The notes below the pieces were generated by a model. That model saw only the letters and a list, made by a program, of their open reading frames with translations, did no database searches and was not told the DNA's origin. Shown here piece by piece: positions 1-8,837 of a stretch of DNA of 64,000 bases. Location: assembly GCF_007115105.1 (NCBI RefSeq), contig NZ_SULJ01000003.1, forward strand, positions 62,001 to 126,000, read 5' to 3'. Position 1 is the first letter of the stretch. Each line of letters starts with the position of its first letter. This stretch comes from Clostridium sp. HBUAS56010 (lineage in GTDB: Bacteria > Bacillota > Clostridia > Lachnospirales > Lachnospiraceae). A program made the position numbers and the translations under genes.

Positions 1-82
1 TAAAGTTATGTGCCTGTATATTGGTATCCAGCCAGATCTTCATCACTTCTTCTAAATCTTTTTGCTCAAATTTTCTAATCAA
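1..82 (-). CDS. GNAT-family N-acetyltransferase, 5' part only
   Basis: Only the first 27 codons are in the window; the gene continues past the left edge. With TTG read as start the protein begins MIRKFEQKDLEEVMKIWLD, the usual opening strand and helix of GNAT acetyltransferases. An AAGGGG ribosome-binding site lies 8 bases upstream of the TTG at 80-82, whereas the in-frame ATG at 118 has no such site, so TTG is preferred. The substrate cannot be predicted from this fragment. Confidence 0.55.
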   Translation of the reverse strand, partial: MIRKFEQKDLEEVMKIWLDTNIQAHNF

Positions 83-150
83 AATAAGTACCCCTTCTTC
101 TTTATTAAAACGAAACATTCCCAGGGAATATCAAATACCGCTCCACACTC

Positions 151-990
151 TTACTCTGTCACCCAAGAGAATTCGTATTCCATATGATCCGGATTGTCAA
201 TTCCCGGATGTTCCAGTTTTTTAAACGTTCCTGGAAGATCCTTTTCCAGGGCTGCCAAATGGAAATGGCATGCAGCAATCCCCATGTCAACCTTTTGAAT
301 ATCAATCCTCTCTCCATTGGTTTTCAGCGCTCCATTCTTAAAAAAATGGAAGGAATCCTTATCCTTCATAACCCGCCATGGCTGTTTATTCACAGCAGAA
401 GGCGCCAGACGCAGCATTTCCAACGGAAAGGCATACTCCCCTGCATCTGACTGGCTTAAAGGTTTTGAAACATTCTCTATAAAATACAGATCCTTCCACT
501 CCTTTCTCTGATCAGACTTAGCTGCCAGCCTCATAAACGAATCCAGCAATCTCTTTTTGCTTATGGGATATCCAATTGGAGAAATACAGGGGAAAAGTTC
601 TCCCTCTTTTAAATTCATAGCTGATGCAAAACTACTTCGGTTAAATGTCCCGCCAAGCCAGCAGGTTCCAAGTCCAAGGGAGGTTAGATACAAAACCAGT
701 TTTTCAAAAGAATAGCCCAATGCTTCCAATGCCAGATCCCCTTGCACTACGGATGCTCCAATAAAGTCCACAGCCCCCTTGATAACACCATAGGTTCCAA
801 GCTTTTCTCCGTTGGCTGATGCCTCTTTTTCCAGCAATTGAAAGGAAATATCAATGGAAAACGGATTGGTCAATGATTTCATATATGCTTTAATCTGATC
901 CTTTTCCTTTGTGGAAAGAGTATGGTTATCATAAGTTCTCACACTATACCGTTGTTTCACTGTCTTTTCAATGGAAAATTCCATTTTCAT
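151..990 (-). CDS. nitroreductase family protein
   Basis: A 279-residue protein of the FMN-dependent nitroreductase fold, closest in look to the putative TM-type nitroreductase group, which carries two half-domains in one chain. Visible landmarks are the N-terminal RYSVRTY (14-20), the glycine-rich GLGTCWLGGTF (106-116) and the flavin-site strand SAVNKQPWR (198-206). Such enzymes reduce nitroaromatics, quinones or similar acceptors with NAD(P)H in the cytoplasm; the true substrate is unknown. Start at 990 is set by an AGGAGG site 9 bases upstream. It is a single gene between the partial acetyltransferase and a 2-hydroxyacid dehydrogenase on the same strand. Confidence 0.85.
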   Translation of the reverse strand: MKMEFSIEKTVKQRYSVRTYDNHTLSTKEKDQIKAYMKSLTNPFSIDISFQLLEKEASANGEKLGTYGVIKGAVDFIGASVVQGDLALEALGYSFEKLVLYLTSLGLGTCWLGGTFNRSSFASAMNLKEGELFPCISPIGYPISKKRLLDSFMRLAAKSDQRKEWKDLYFIENVSKPLSQSDAGEYAFPLEMLRLAPSAVNKQPWRVMKDKDSFHFFKNGALKTNGERIDIQKVDMGIAACHFHLAALEKDLPGTFKKLEHPGIDNPDHMEYEFSWVTE

Positions 991-1154
991 ATAAATGAAC
1001 CTCCTGATTATGTGGCAATGATTTGCCGTGGCTGAGTTGTGTTAATACCCTTTTTTCCCTACTCCGTGTGGATTCCAAAAATGGTTCCACATTCATCCGT
1101 ATTCCTTTCAAGCTGTTTTATTCTTCTTTCCAGGTGTCGAGACGATCTTGTTCC

Positions 1155-2105
1155 TTAATCCACCCGGTTGACTGGCTGTCCATCAGTAAATGCTTTGATA
1201 TTACCCTGAATTAATGACACAAGACGTTTCCTTGTCTCCAATCCTCTCCACCCCATATGAGGAGTGATAATCACATCTTCCATTGTATACAACGGGCTTG
1301 CATCATCCAGCGGCTCCGCTTCCTGCACATCCAATCCTGCTCCTGCAATTGTTTTATTATTCAACGCTTCAATCAGAGCTTTTTCATCAATCAGGGCCCC
1401 TCTGGCAGTATTGACTAAAAATGCGGTAGGCTTCATCATCGCTAATGTCTCTTTGTTAATCATATGTCTTGTGGATTCGTTTAATGGACAGCTAAGCGAA
1501 ATGAAGTCGCTTTGTGCTAACAATTTCTCGTTGGTTGTAAAATGAACATTCTCCGTATCTTCTCTGGGCGTTCTGGTGGATACTAAAATCTTCATTCCCA
1601 TGGCACGAGCTACTTTGATGGTTTCTTTTGCAATATTTCCATAACCGATCACTCCCAGTGTTTTGCCATTCAGTTCCACATGGTCTACCATTAAATGCTT
1701 ATGGAAATTATCATGATTGCTCTCTGCAAGCATACGAATCTGCTTCTGCATGGAACTTGCCAGATTTAAGATCATAAGGATTGCTGTATGTGCCACCCGC
1801 TCACTGCTGTATGCAGGAATGTTGCATAATACGATTCCTTTTTCACGAACTGCCTCCAAATCTATATTATTGTATCCGGTTCCTGCTTCGCAAATCATCT
1901 TCACGCTGTCAGGGAATTTTCTAATAATATTACCGGAAACTTTCATCTCTTTTGTTACAACCACAGTAAAACCATTGACCCGTTCTAATATCTTATCTTC
2001 CGGGGTTTCATCATAAATTACCACTTCCGATGCAATCGTTGAATAATCAACGTTCCCATCGTAATTTACCAGTCCGGCATTTAATACTACTGTTTTGTCA
2101 TTCAT
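1155..2105 (-). CDS. D-isomer 2-hydroxyacid dehydrogenase
   Basis: NAD-dependent dehydrogenase that interconverts a 2-oxoacid and a D-2-hydroxyacid (glycerate/hydroxypyruvate and lactate relatives). The Rossmann motif GVIGYGNIA sits near residues 151-159. The three catalytic positions are visible: Arg in NTARGALID (about 235), Glu in the DVQEAEPL stretch (about 262-264) and His in ITPHMGW (about 283). Length of 316 residues is normal. An upstream in-frame ATG exists at 2129, but the AGGAGA 6 bases before 2105 decides for the shorter form. A good promoter lies about 210 bases upstream, leaving a leader of about 200 bases in which no known riboswitch was recognised. Substrate is not predictable from sequence. 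Confidence 0.88.
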   Translation of the reverse strand: MNDKTVVLNAGLVNYDGNVDYSTIASEVVIYDETPEDKILERVNGFTVVVTKEMKVSGNIIRKFPDSVKMICEAGTGYNNIDLEAVREKGIVLCNIPAYSSERVAHTAILMILNLASSMQKQIRMLAESNHDNFHKHLMVDHVELNGKTLGVIGYGNIAKETIKVARAMGMKILVSTRTPREDTENVHFTTNEKLLAQSDFISLSCPLNESTRHMINKETLAMMKPTAFLVNTARGALIDEKALIEALNNKTIAGAGLDVQEAEPLDDASPLYTMEDVIITPHMGWRGLETRKRLVSLIQGNIKAFTDGQPVNRVD

Positions 2106-2312
2106 AACCAATCTCCTCATATGATCCATATGTTACCTTTTTTTAAATAAAAACTGCACTTTATCCAGTTTCTTACCCAAAGTACCAGAGTACTCTCTAA
2201 TATTTAATTTTACTCTTTCATTCTGCCAAAAACAATCCGGAAAATTATACTTTTTATTTTTTATCAAAAAAATTCAATGGAGGCATCGAAAAGCCAGCTA
2301 AAATATTTTTTA

Positions 2313-2341
2313 ATTATAGCATAGCCGTTATGACTTGTCAG
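2313..2341 (-). promoter_or_regulatory. sigma-A promoter of the 2-hydroxyacid dehydrogenase
   Basis: On the minus strand CTGACA (2336-2341) and TATAAT (2313-2318) are 17 bases apart, and TGC directly before TATAAT makes an extended -10. Transcription would start near 2306. Confidence 0.7.
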
Positions 2342-2411
2342 TATTGGCAAGGGCTGCTACTAATGGAATCTGTGATATCCGTTTATTCAGATCTTATTAA
2401 TAACATGAAAA

Positions 2412-2450
2412 TACGCCTCAGTATGGTCTGAAAAACCATACCAGGGCGTA
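2412..2450 (-). terminator. intrinsic terminator after the 496-residue gene
   Basis: TACGCC and GTATGGT pair with ACCATAC and GGCGTA around a 7-base loop, with a 3x3 internal loop. On the minus strand a short run of T follows (2408-2411). It lies about 90 bases past the stop of the 496-residue gene. Confidence 0.5.
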
Positions 2451-2538
2451 CGTTTATATATTCTTTTTGGTTGAAGCTCTCTTAAACCAGTTCTTTTGTA
2501 TTGTCTTCTTCGGAAAGAAGCTTTTTTATAATAGCCGG

Positions 2539-4029
2539 TTAAGCATATGTCACCAAATTGTACGTTTGTTCATATTCATTAATATTTGAATAATTCAGCC
2601 GGTTTGTTGATAGATCTCCACCCACTCCAAGCATTAAATCTATGTTTTGTACGTTACCATCATGAACGCTTTGTTGAAAATGATTGATTGTTATTGTATA
2701 TTTCTGTAAATCACTCAGTTCCAAATCATAAGGCTTATGCTTTCTGCTTTGAAAAAAATTATCCCAATTATCAATATCACTGTTATAACGTTGCACGCTT
2801 CTGTAGGTACCACTTTTCACTTTGTTATCATACAGATTTTCTCCATACTGTGCTCCGCTTACTAATGCCTGCCTCATATCACCATATCGTTGGTATTGGC
2901 TTTTTGTATATTGATAAACAGCCTGAACCGCCGAATGGTCCAAGGGTGCATATAATTGTTTGCTATTTGAAACCATAGAACGATCAGCATATTTTTTTAA
3001 CTGTTCATCAATCTTTTCCAGATAATTTTCCACATATCCATCAAACGTACGGTTAATAAGAGAAGCCATTCGATTGCTGATTCCAGAATTTTTAGTTAGA
3101 TAATCGGTTTTCATGGATTGAACTGCCAGATCAAGACCAATGCTTTCCTCGTTGCGTATTGTCCCTATCTGATCCAGAGATTCATACTGTTGTGAAGTCT
3201 GCTGCACATAAATAGCTGCAACCTCCAGATCGTGCAAAGAATACGCTGCTGCCTCCGATTTTTCTGACGTCTTCCCTGCAACGAGAGAATGATCCATCTT
3301 TTCCCGCAACTGGGCTGCCATGTAGCCATCATCCTGAAGCAGCCATTTATCGCTGTCCGAATCAATCTCAGCATAACTGTGATTGCTTTGTATATAATCA
3401 GAATATTCTTTGACACGATTCTCAATTCCAGCACGAATACTTTCTGTCAGATTTGCAGTTTCATCTCCCACACCATTGTCTTCCAGAAAACCGCCTACTA
3501 CATGAGCATAAGAATCTGCAAGCTTTTCTGTTGCCTTGGAAAACAAGGTATTCAATCTGTCCATTTGCTCTTCCAGGTCTTTCCCCGAATAATTCCCATG
3601 AATTCGATCTTGCATTACCGCATAGCGGGAAGCTATATAATCTGCTTTATTACTGAATTGATCAACCGTATTAAGGTAAATACCGACTGAAGAAAAATCA
3701 TATTCGATGCTCTTCCAGTTAATTTCATCTCCGAGGCCTTTTTTCTCCAGTTTATTGCGGAAGGTTTCTATTGCTTTCAAAAAAGAGTCATTATTTTTTG
3801 AATTTGGCAAGCCCACCTCTATAACCTTTCCTTTTCCACTTGCAAGCTCGTCAATGGTATATTTAATATCAAAATGTCTATTATACTGATAAATAACCGC
3901 ATCCTCTTTTGTATAAGTATCCTCCGACGGGACTCCAATACTTTTACTCAATCGGGAATCTGACTGAGCAGGTCTTGCTAAAGCTTCCAAATAAGGCATC
4001 TGCCTCATAATTGAATTAGATATTTGCAT
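2539..4029 (-). CDS. uncharacterised 496-residue protein
   Basis: I do not recognise the family. The protein is hydrophilic with no signal peptide, no membrane segment and only scattered helix-forming stretches. It opens MQISNSIMRQMPYLEAL, which loosely recalls the conserved N-termini of flagellar axial or hook-associated proteins, but no specific domain is visible. Start at 4029 has an AAAGGGG site upstream. The likely promoter (4224-4249) resembles the flagellar sigma-28/SigD consensus, so a motility- or chemotaxis-phase role is an inference worth testing. It is monocistronic, closed by a hairpin at 2412-2450, with no flagellar gene nearby. Alternative: a secreted or structural protein exported without a cleaved signal. 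Confidence 0.7.
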   Translation of the reverse strand: MQISNSIMRQMPYLEALARPAQSDSRLSKSIGVPSEDTYTKEDAVIYQYNRHFDIKYTIDELASGKGKVIEVGLPNSKNNDSFLKAIETFRNKLEKKGLGDEINWKSIEYDFSSVGIYLNTVDQFSNKADYIASRYAVMQDRIHGNYSGKDLEEQMDRLNTLFSKATEKLADSYAHVVGGFLEDNGVGDETANLTESIRAGIENRVKEYSDYIQSNHSYAEIDSDSDKWLLQDDGYMAAQLREKMDHSLVAGKTSEKSEAAAYSLHDLEVAAIYVQQTSQQYESLDQIGTIRNEESIGLDLAVQSMKTDYLTKNSGISNRMASLINRTFDGYVENYLEKIDEQLKKYADRSMVSNSKQLYAPLDHSAVQAVYQYTKSQYQRYGDMRQALVSGAQYGENLYDNKVKSGTYRSVQRYNSDIDNWDNFFQSRKHKPYDLELSDLQKYTITINHFQQSVHDGNVQNIDLMLGVGGDLSTNRLNYSNINEYEQTYNLVTYA

Positions 4030-4223
4030 ATACTACACCCCTTTCTCATTCTAGTGTGTCTGGAAACTGCCTGTTTCAAGATGTGCATTCCATTTTGTTG
4101 GATACTTGTTCCAAATGAAGACGACGCAGTAAGCACTAATTGAATTTGGTACAAATATACTGCAAAATAGGACATGCAGATCGGACCAATGAGTTTTCAG
4201 ATACATTATAGTACCTAAATAAG

Positions 4224-4249
4224 ATATCGACACATTAATTCTATATTTA
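4224..4249 (-). promoter_or_regulatory. sigma-28/SigD-like promoter candidate
   Basis: On the minus strand TAAA (4246-4249), 14 bases, then GTCGATAT (4224-4231). The Bacillus SigD consensus is TAAA-N13..15-GCCGATAT, so this differs at one base. It would give a leader of about 190 bases before the 496-residue gene. A sigma-A type TATAAT also occurs downstream near 4208, so the call is tentative. Confidence 0.4.
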
Positions 4250-4367
4250 AGCTTTTTTATACAATTAGATTTATCTTTATTACTATTACTGATCCTTTTA
4301 CTTCAGAAGGTGAAAATCTTTCTCTCATGACAGGATATTATCCATGAGCAAGGCTATAAGAGTCAAC

Positions 4368-4446
4368 ATGAAGCAAACTTCATTTTTTGTTGACATCAGC
4401 AGCTTTGTATGATAATATGAAGTCAGCTTCATACGAAGCACACTTC
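4368..4446 (+). promoter_or_regulatory. XRE gene promoter with three operator palindromes
   Basis: A near-perfect promoter TTGACA (4390-4395), 17 bases, TAATAT (4413-4418) drives the XRE gene. Around it sit three copies of a GAAG-N4-CTTC palindrome: 4370-4381, 4419-4430 and 4435-4446. The first two extend to ATGAAG/CTTCAT. One lies upstream of the -35, one overlaps the -10, one is just downstream, the typical layout for autorepression. I infer that the 76-residue XRE protein binds them. Confidence 0.7.
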
Positions 4447-4477
4447 ACATAAAGCTTATTTATATTAGGAGGCATTT

Positions 4478-4708
4478 ATGAAAACGAAAGTGAAAGAAAT
4501 GCGTTTACGCACTAAAATGACTCAGCAACAACTGGCAGACTTCGTTGATGTGTCTGCACGCACCATTATTTCTATTGAAAAAGAGCAATATAATCCATCG
4601 CTTATGTTGGCTTACCGCATGGCGGAAGTATTTGGTATGACGGTGGAAGAATTGTGCTGTCTTAAAGAAAATAAAGAATTGGAGGACAAAAAACATGAAA
4701 ACGATTAA
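4478..4708 (+). CDS. small XRE-family transcriptional regulator
   Basis: A 76-residue DNA-binding protein consisting almost only of an HTH of the Cro/CI type: TQQQLADFVDVSARTIISIE (about 15-34) carries the helix-turn-helix, followed by PSLMLAYRMAEVFGMTVEEL, the second family hallmark. An AGGAGG site precedes the ATG. Its 3' end overlaps the start of the membrane protein gene by 14 bases, so the two are translationally coupled. The palindromes in its promoter suggest negative autoregulation. Such short XRE/membrane-protein pairs are common in Firmicutes and usually have unknown physiological signals. Confidence 0.88.
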   Translation: MKTKVKEMRLRTKMTQQQLADFVDVSARTIISIEKEQYNPSLMLAYRMAEVFGMTVEELCCLKENKELEDKKHEND

Positions 4709-5114
4709 AAGTACAAGACATTTTTTTGCAGGTATGATTACCACCGCTTTGGCTATTACCTGTTTTTTGGTGATTTTGTTTAAAGGATATGAGGCTAGAT
4801 TTCTTACTACAGGTTTATTTCTACTGACCTGGTCTGTCACGAACTACTTCCTTGCTTTTTCTAAAACAACCATTTCTAAGGATATACTTGGAAAAATGGA
4901 TGAACGAGACAAATATATCACAATGAAAAGCGGGAAGATGTCCATTCAGATTTTGAATTACCTTATATGTGCCGTCTGCCTGCTCAGCATAATTCTATAT
5001 GGACTGCTTCATCTTTCTATTTTCATCACGGTATCCGCTACTCTTTCTGGTGTCTTGATTGCCCTGTTTATTATCACGTTATGCGTGAATATTTATTATG
5101 AAAAGCATGAGTAA
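4695..5114 (+). CDS. four-helix membrane protein coupled to XRE regulator
   Basis: A 139-residue integral membrane protein with four predicted hydrophobic segments at roughly residues 12-30, 37-54, 84-104 and 108-131. A charged central loop contains KMDERDKYITMKSGK, similar to the loop of DUF2178-type small membrane proteins. The start overlaps the XRE gene by 14 bases with GGAGG about 10 bases upstream, so both are made from one mRNA. Function is unknown; by context it may act as sensor, or as the protected or regulated partner of the XRE protein. A bidirectional terminator follows at 5215-5263. Confidence 0.75.
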   Translation: MKTIKSTRHFFAGMITTALAITCFLVILFKGYEARFLTTGLFLLTWSVTNYFLAFSKTTISKDILGKMDERDKYITMKSGKMSIQILNYLICAVCLLSIILYGLLHLSIFITVSATLSGVLIALFIITLCVNIYYEKHE

Positions 5115-5214
5115 AGAGTTTTAGTGGGCTGGATTTTGTGCTAAAACAGGTTTTTCCCAGATTTGCATTGACTTTCCCCTGCCTATAACAGTAAGACAAG
5201 GATAAAAGACAGAA

Positions 5215-5263
5215 AAATACCGTCCTTCCAATTTCAACGTTCAAAGTGGAAAAGACGGTATTT
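5215..5263. terminator. bidirectional intrinsic terminator
   Basis: AAATACCGTC pairs with GACGGTATTT, with an inner TTCCA/TGGAA helix. It lies between two convergent genes (plus-strand membrane protein and minus-strand cotransporter). The A-run at 5213-5217 gives T5 on the minus strand. Confidence 0.8.
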
Positions 5264-5277
5264 AATTTTAAAGGTTT

Positions 5278-7029
5278 TTATTTTTTCGGATTAGATTCCA
5301 CAGAAGGCTTACGGTCTTCCTCTTCTGCTTCTTTTGTTTCCTTTTCAATGGATTGCAATGCTTCTGTTTTACTTCCAGTAGTGGACCGAATGGAGAAAGC
5401 AACATTTACAATATGATCCGATATTCTTTGTAATGAAAACAGAACGGAATAAATGCTTTTTGATACTTCAACAGGATACATTCCGGAACTCAGGCGTATT
5501 ACATGTTCGTTACGTGTCGTGGATATCAGTCTTTTTATTTCTTTGTGAAGGTTTGAAATTTTTCTAAAACTATCCGTTTTACGTTTTGTAAACGCATCAA
5601 AGCCCAAATCAAACATTTCGGATATATCCCCGTAAATCTGGTTAAGCTCATCCTTGGTCTGATCTAAAAACTTCACATTATTTTCCTTCATGTAACTGGT
5701 TTCTTTTACCAAAAGAACTGCATAATCCCCTAATCGTTCAATGTCATTTGTTACATGATGCAATCCGCCGATCAACTTTTCATCATCAGCAAATTTAGTA
5801 ACTGATGAAATTTTAATAAAAAAGCTTGTAAGCTTATTTGTCAAAAAATCAATCCGATATTCAACATCGGCAATCTTTTTGCTCTCACTCATATCTTCGT
5901 TGACCAGGGAAGTAAAGGAACGATCAATATTTTCCTTTGCCAGAATCGCCATATCATGCAATTCCTTCAATGCCTGTTCAATGGCAACCGCTGGAGTCTG
6001 CAGGAAACGTTCATCAATATATGACAATTCCTCCAGTTCCTGATGCTTATCTTTGACCAGTCTTGTCACCAGATTAACCAAGGGGTCCAAAAACACCAGC
6101 AGTACCAGGGTATAAAGTGTATTATAAAGCAGGTTGAACGTTGCAAGGCTAAACTGTGGTTTTCCAGGGAACAGACCTTCAAACAGGCTGCTGACCGGTG
6201 CTCTGAAAAGAACCAGTATAATGGAAAAAGCGACCGCTCCAATTGTGCTGGTAATCACATGGAACAATGCAATTCGTTTTCCATTGGCATTGGTAGACAG
6301 AGAAGCCATAATGCCGTCACTGCAGGTTCCTATATTGGCACCCATTACTAAGAAAAATGACTGGTCAACATTACGGATTACTCCCGTTGCCAGGAACGCT
6401 ATAAAAACACCAGTTGCTGCTGTGGAGGACTGTATAATACCAGTAAAGAGAATTCCTAACAACACCAGCAAGATGGGATTTTGCATAATTTCATATTTAA
6501 ATATTTTGGAAAGCTGAATGCTCAGCGTTGAATCTGCCCCGCCGATTGCGGTTTCCATTACTTCCATTCCAATAAACAACATTCCGAATCCAATTAAAAA
6601 TGGCGCAATCTTATTCAGGGTTTCGTTACCGGTGGAAAAAACGATGATGACACCGACAAATGCAACCGCTGCAAAAACAGAACTGATGTTAAACCCGCCT
6701 TTGCTTATGCCTGAAAGGGCAAAGATAAACGCAGTAAGGGTTGTACCTACTTTTGCCCCCAAAATAAAACCCGAGCCTTGCTTGACTGTTACAATATTGG
6801 CATGGGCAAGTCCGACTGTCATGATGGAAGAAGCGGAGGATGATTGCACCAGTACGGTAGCACCGATTCCGATTCCGTAATTAAAGACTCTGTTTTTGTT
6901 GATTCTCTTAAAAAGATTTCGTATTCCTGATCCTGCGCTTCGTTCTAAGCCAGAGCTCATCTGCTTCATACCGAACATAAAAACAGCGACTCCACCCAAC
7001 ATAAGCAGTAAATTCATTAATATTTCCAT
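5278..7029 (-). CDS. Na/phosphate cotransporter family protein with PhoU-like tail
   Basis: A 583-residue protein of the Na+/Pi-cotransporter II-related family. The membrane half (about 1-320) has the two inverted-repeat signatures QSSSASS (62-68) and QSSTAAT (200-206), expected to line the phosphate and sodium site. The C-terminal half (about 345-555) is helical and PhoU-like, as usual in bacterial members, and probably links transport to phosphate signalling. Length and domain order are normal. It is transcribed alone and ends at a shared bidirectional terminator. No Pho box was identified. Bacterial homologues import phosphate, but some may move other anions. Confidence 0.9.
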   Translation of the reverse strand: MEILMNLLLMLGGVAVFMFGMKQMSSGLERSAGSGIRNLFKRINKNRVFNYGIGIGATVLVQSSSASSIMTVGLAHANIVTVKQGSGFILGAKVGTTLTAFIFALSGISKGGFNISSVFAAVAFVGVIIVFSTGNETLNKIAPFLIGFGMLFIGMEVMETAIGGADSTLSIQLSKIFKYEIMQNPILLVLLGILFTGIIQSSTAATGVFIAFLATGVIRNVDQSFFLVMGANIGTCSDGIMASLSTNANGKRIALFHVITSTIGAVAFSIILVLFRAPVSSLFEGLFPGKPQFSLATFNLLYNTLYTLVLLVFLDPLVNLVTRLVKDKHQELEELSYIDERFLQTPAVAIEQALKELHDMAILAKENIDRSFTSLVNEDMSESKKIADVEYRIDFLTNKLTSFFIKISSVTKFADDEKLIGGLHHVTNDIERLGDYAVLLVKETSYMKENNVKFLDQTKDELNQIYGDISEMFDLGFDAFTKRKTDSFRKISNLHKEIKRLISTTRNEHVIRLSSGMYPVEVSKSIYSVLFSLQRISDHIVNVAFSIRSTTGSKTEALQSIEKETKEAEEEDRKPSVESNPKK

Positions 7030-7764
7030 TATTCTTTTCCTAATCTGTATTATTTATTTCTTGTTTTGTATTTCCAGCAGCCTATATTGCGCATATCCGG
7101 CAGCCAGTTTCATATTGTACCGAGACAGATTTTCGCTTTCATACTGCTCAAGTTCACAAATTGAATGAATAAATCTTTGTATATTTGCATTATGTGTTCC
7201 TCTGCAACTTAATATTTATTATTTTCTCACCCAGCTATCCTTTTTTGTAATAACACATAGCGGAATATATTAATTTTTTGAATCCACCGACTCACCTCCC
7301 TGGATTATTCGCCATTTATATTATATTGTCTATTACAATGATAAGTAGGCAATATTAGCAATTTTCATTCATAAGATCACACATGATATTGTGTTTATAA
7401 TGTACTTATTACAGATATAGATGATATCAACACCATAAACTCAATGTCAATTTCAAAAAACCACGAAACTTCTAGAAAGCTATCATAAGACAACGGAATC
7501 CTCTGATGATAAGTTTGAATTATACCATTCCATGATATTCAAATGATTTATAATAAGTTTCCCCTTAATAATATAGCTTAAAGAGGACAAGCATACAAGC
7601 AAAAAGCGCCAAATACTTACAAAATAACCGAATTTTTTTAATAAAATCGAAGATTATGGTAATTTCAATTTCTATTATATAAAACAATATGCTTGTTTCC
7701 AGTTGTAAAACATGCCATACTGTTGTCAAGTTCTATATTCTATCATGTACTTGAGGTGATTATT
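7030..7764. other. 735-base divergent intergenic region
   Basis: AT-rich region between the minus-strand cotransporter and the plus-strand WYL regulator. It must hold both promoters, but I see no box pair good enough to name. On the minus strand, 7054-7190 reads as an open stretch ending FIHSICELEQYESENLSR and so on to a TAA, without a start codon in frame. A good AGAGGAA site followed by ATG lies just upstream in another frame, which could be a decayed small gene. I see nothing else. Confidence 0.4.
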
Positions 7765-8673
7765 ATGCAAATAAGCAGACTCTTTGAAATTGTATATATT
7801 CTTTTAAATAAAAAAACGACTACAGCAAAAGAACTTGCCCAGAGATTTGAGGTCTCTGTGAGAACCATTTATCGGGATATTGATACATTATCTTCGGCAG
7901 GCATCCCCATTTACACAAGTCAGGGAAAAGGCGGCGGTATATCCTTGCTGGATGATTATGTTCTAAATAAATCCCTTCTTTCAGAATCGGAACAAAATGA
8001 AATATTATTTGCTCTGCAAAGCTTAGCCATAACTCAAAATCCTGAAATCCACAAAGTTCTTTCAAAATTAAGCAACTTGTTCAATAAAAGCACGACCAAC
8101 TGGATTGAAGTGGATTTATCGCCCTGGGGAAGCGATAACAATAAAACCTGTGAATTTACACTCCTGAAAAATGCTATCCTTAACCATCAAATCATTGAGT
8201 TTACTTATTTTAATTCTTCCGGTAAGAAATGCGTTAGAAAAGTGGAACCCCTAAAGCTTATTTTTAAAGTCCATGCATGGTACCTCCAAGGGTTCTGTCT
8301 AACTAAAGATGGGTATAGAATTTTCAAAATCTCACGAATGTCCAATCTGGAGATAACACAAGATTGCTTTACAGATAGAGAATTGGAAGAAATGACTGCA
8401 GATCATAGGGAGAAAGACTCTCAAACCTTCATTGACGTGCAATTAAAGATTACTCCCCAAGGAGCTTATCGGGTGTTTGATGAATTTGAAGAAAAAGACA
8501 TAACCATAAATCAAGACGGCTCTTTTACCGTCATGGCTTCGTTACCAGAAAGTAAATGGCTGTTTCACTATATTCTTTCTTTTGGAACTGATATTGAAGT
8601 ATTGGCACCAAAAAGCCTACGTGAAATGATTGAAGAAAAATTAGATGAAATGATTCGAAAATACAAAAAGTAA
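7765..8673 (+). CDS. HTH/WYL-domain transcriptional regulator (YafY type)
   Basis: A 302-residue regulator with an N-terminal winged HTH (about 1-60; ELAQRFEVSVRTIYRDIDTL is the recognition region) and a C-terminal WYL ligand-binding domain; the WYL core here reads HAWYLQGFC near residue 171. WYL proteins sense small ligands or nucleic acids and act as repressors or activators. ATG 7765 is chosen because a TGAGGTGA site precedes it; an upstream in-frame ATG (7693) lacks one. The small SnoaL-like gene 164 bases downstream is the probable target or operon partner. Confidence 0.9.
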   Translation: MQISRLFEIVYILLNKKTTTAKELAQRFEVSVRTIYRDIDTLSSAGIPIYTSQGKGGGISLLDDYVLNKSLLSESEQNEILFALQSLAITQNPEIHKVLSKLSNLFNKSTTNWIEVDLSPWGSDNNKTCEFTLLKNAILNHQIIEFTYFNSSGKKCVRKVEPLKLIFKVHAWYLQGFCLTKDGYRIFKISRMSNLEITQDCFTDRELEEMTADHREKDSQTFIDVQLKITPQGAYRVFDEFEEKDITINQDGSFTVMASLPESKWLFHYILSFGTDIEVLAPKSLREMIEEKLDEMIRKYKK

Positions 8674-8837
8674 AATCATAACTTGACCCAATGATGTCAG
8701 GTTATCCTCAGTATAATCAGGATATGGTAAAAACAACCTGGAAAGTCTGGAAAAGAAAACTGTACCAGCTTTATTGGATTACTCCATTTTGGTATTTACT
8801 AACAATGAAAGCCCTAGAAGAAAGAAGGAAAATAACA

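Larger units (their letters stand above)
2106..2538. other. intergenic: dehydrogenase leader plus terminator
   Basis: A 433-base stretch without a recognisable gene. It holds the dehydrogenase promoter (2313-2341, minus), an AT-rich transcribed leader of about 200 bases, and the hairpin at 2412-2450 that probably ends the 496-residue gene. A second TATAAT lies inside the leader near 2245-2250 but without a convincing -35 box. Confidence 0.6.

Noticed and set aside
4051-4233. 60-residue minus-strand frame before the 496-residue gene
   Set aside because: No ribosome-binding site; it lies in the presumed leader and begins within the promoter.
6043-6880. plus-strand frames inside the Na/phosphate cotransporter gene
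   Set aside because: Antisense shadows of a well-supported gene, without ribosome-binding sites or recognisable protein features.
8691-8837. N-terminal extension of the SnoaL-like protein
   Set aside because: No ribosome-binding site at 8691, and the first 49 residues do not fit the fold; ATG 8838 is well placed.
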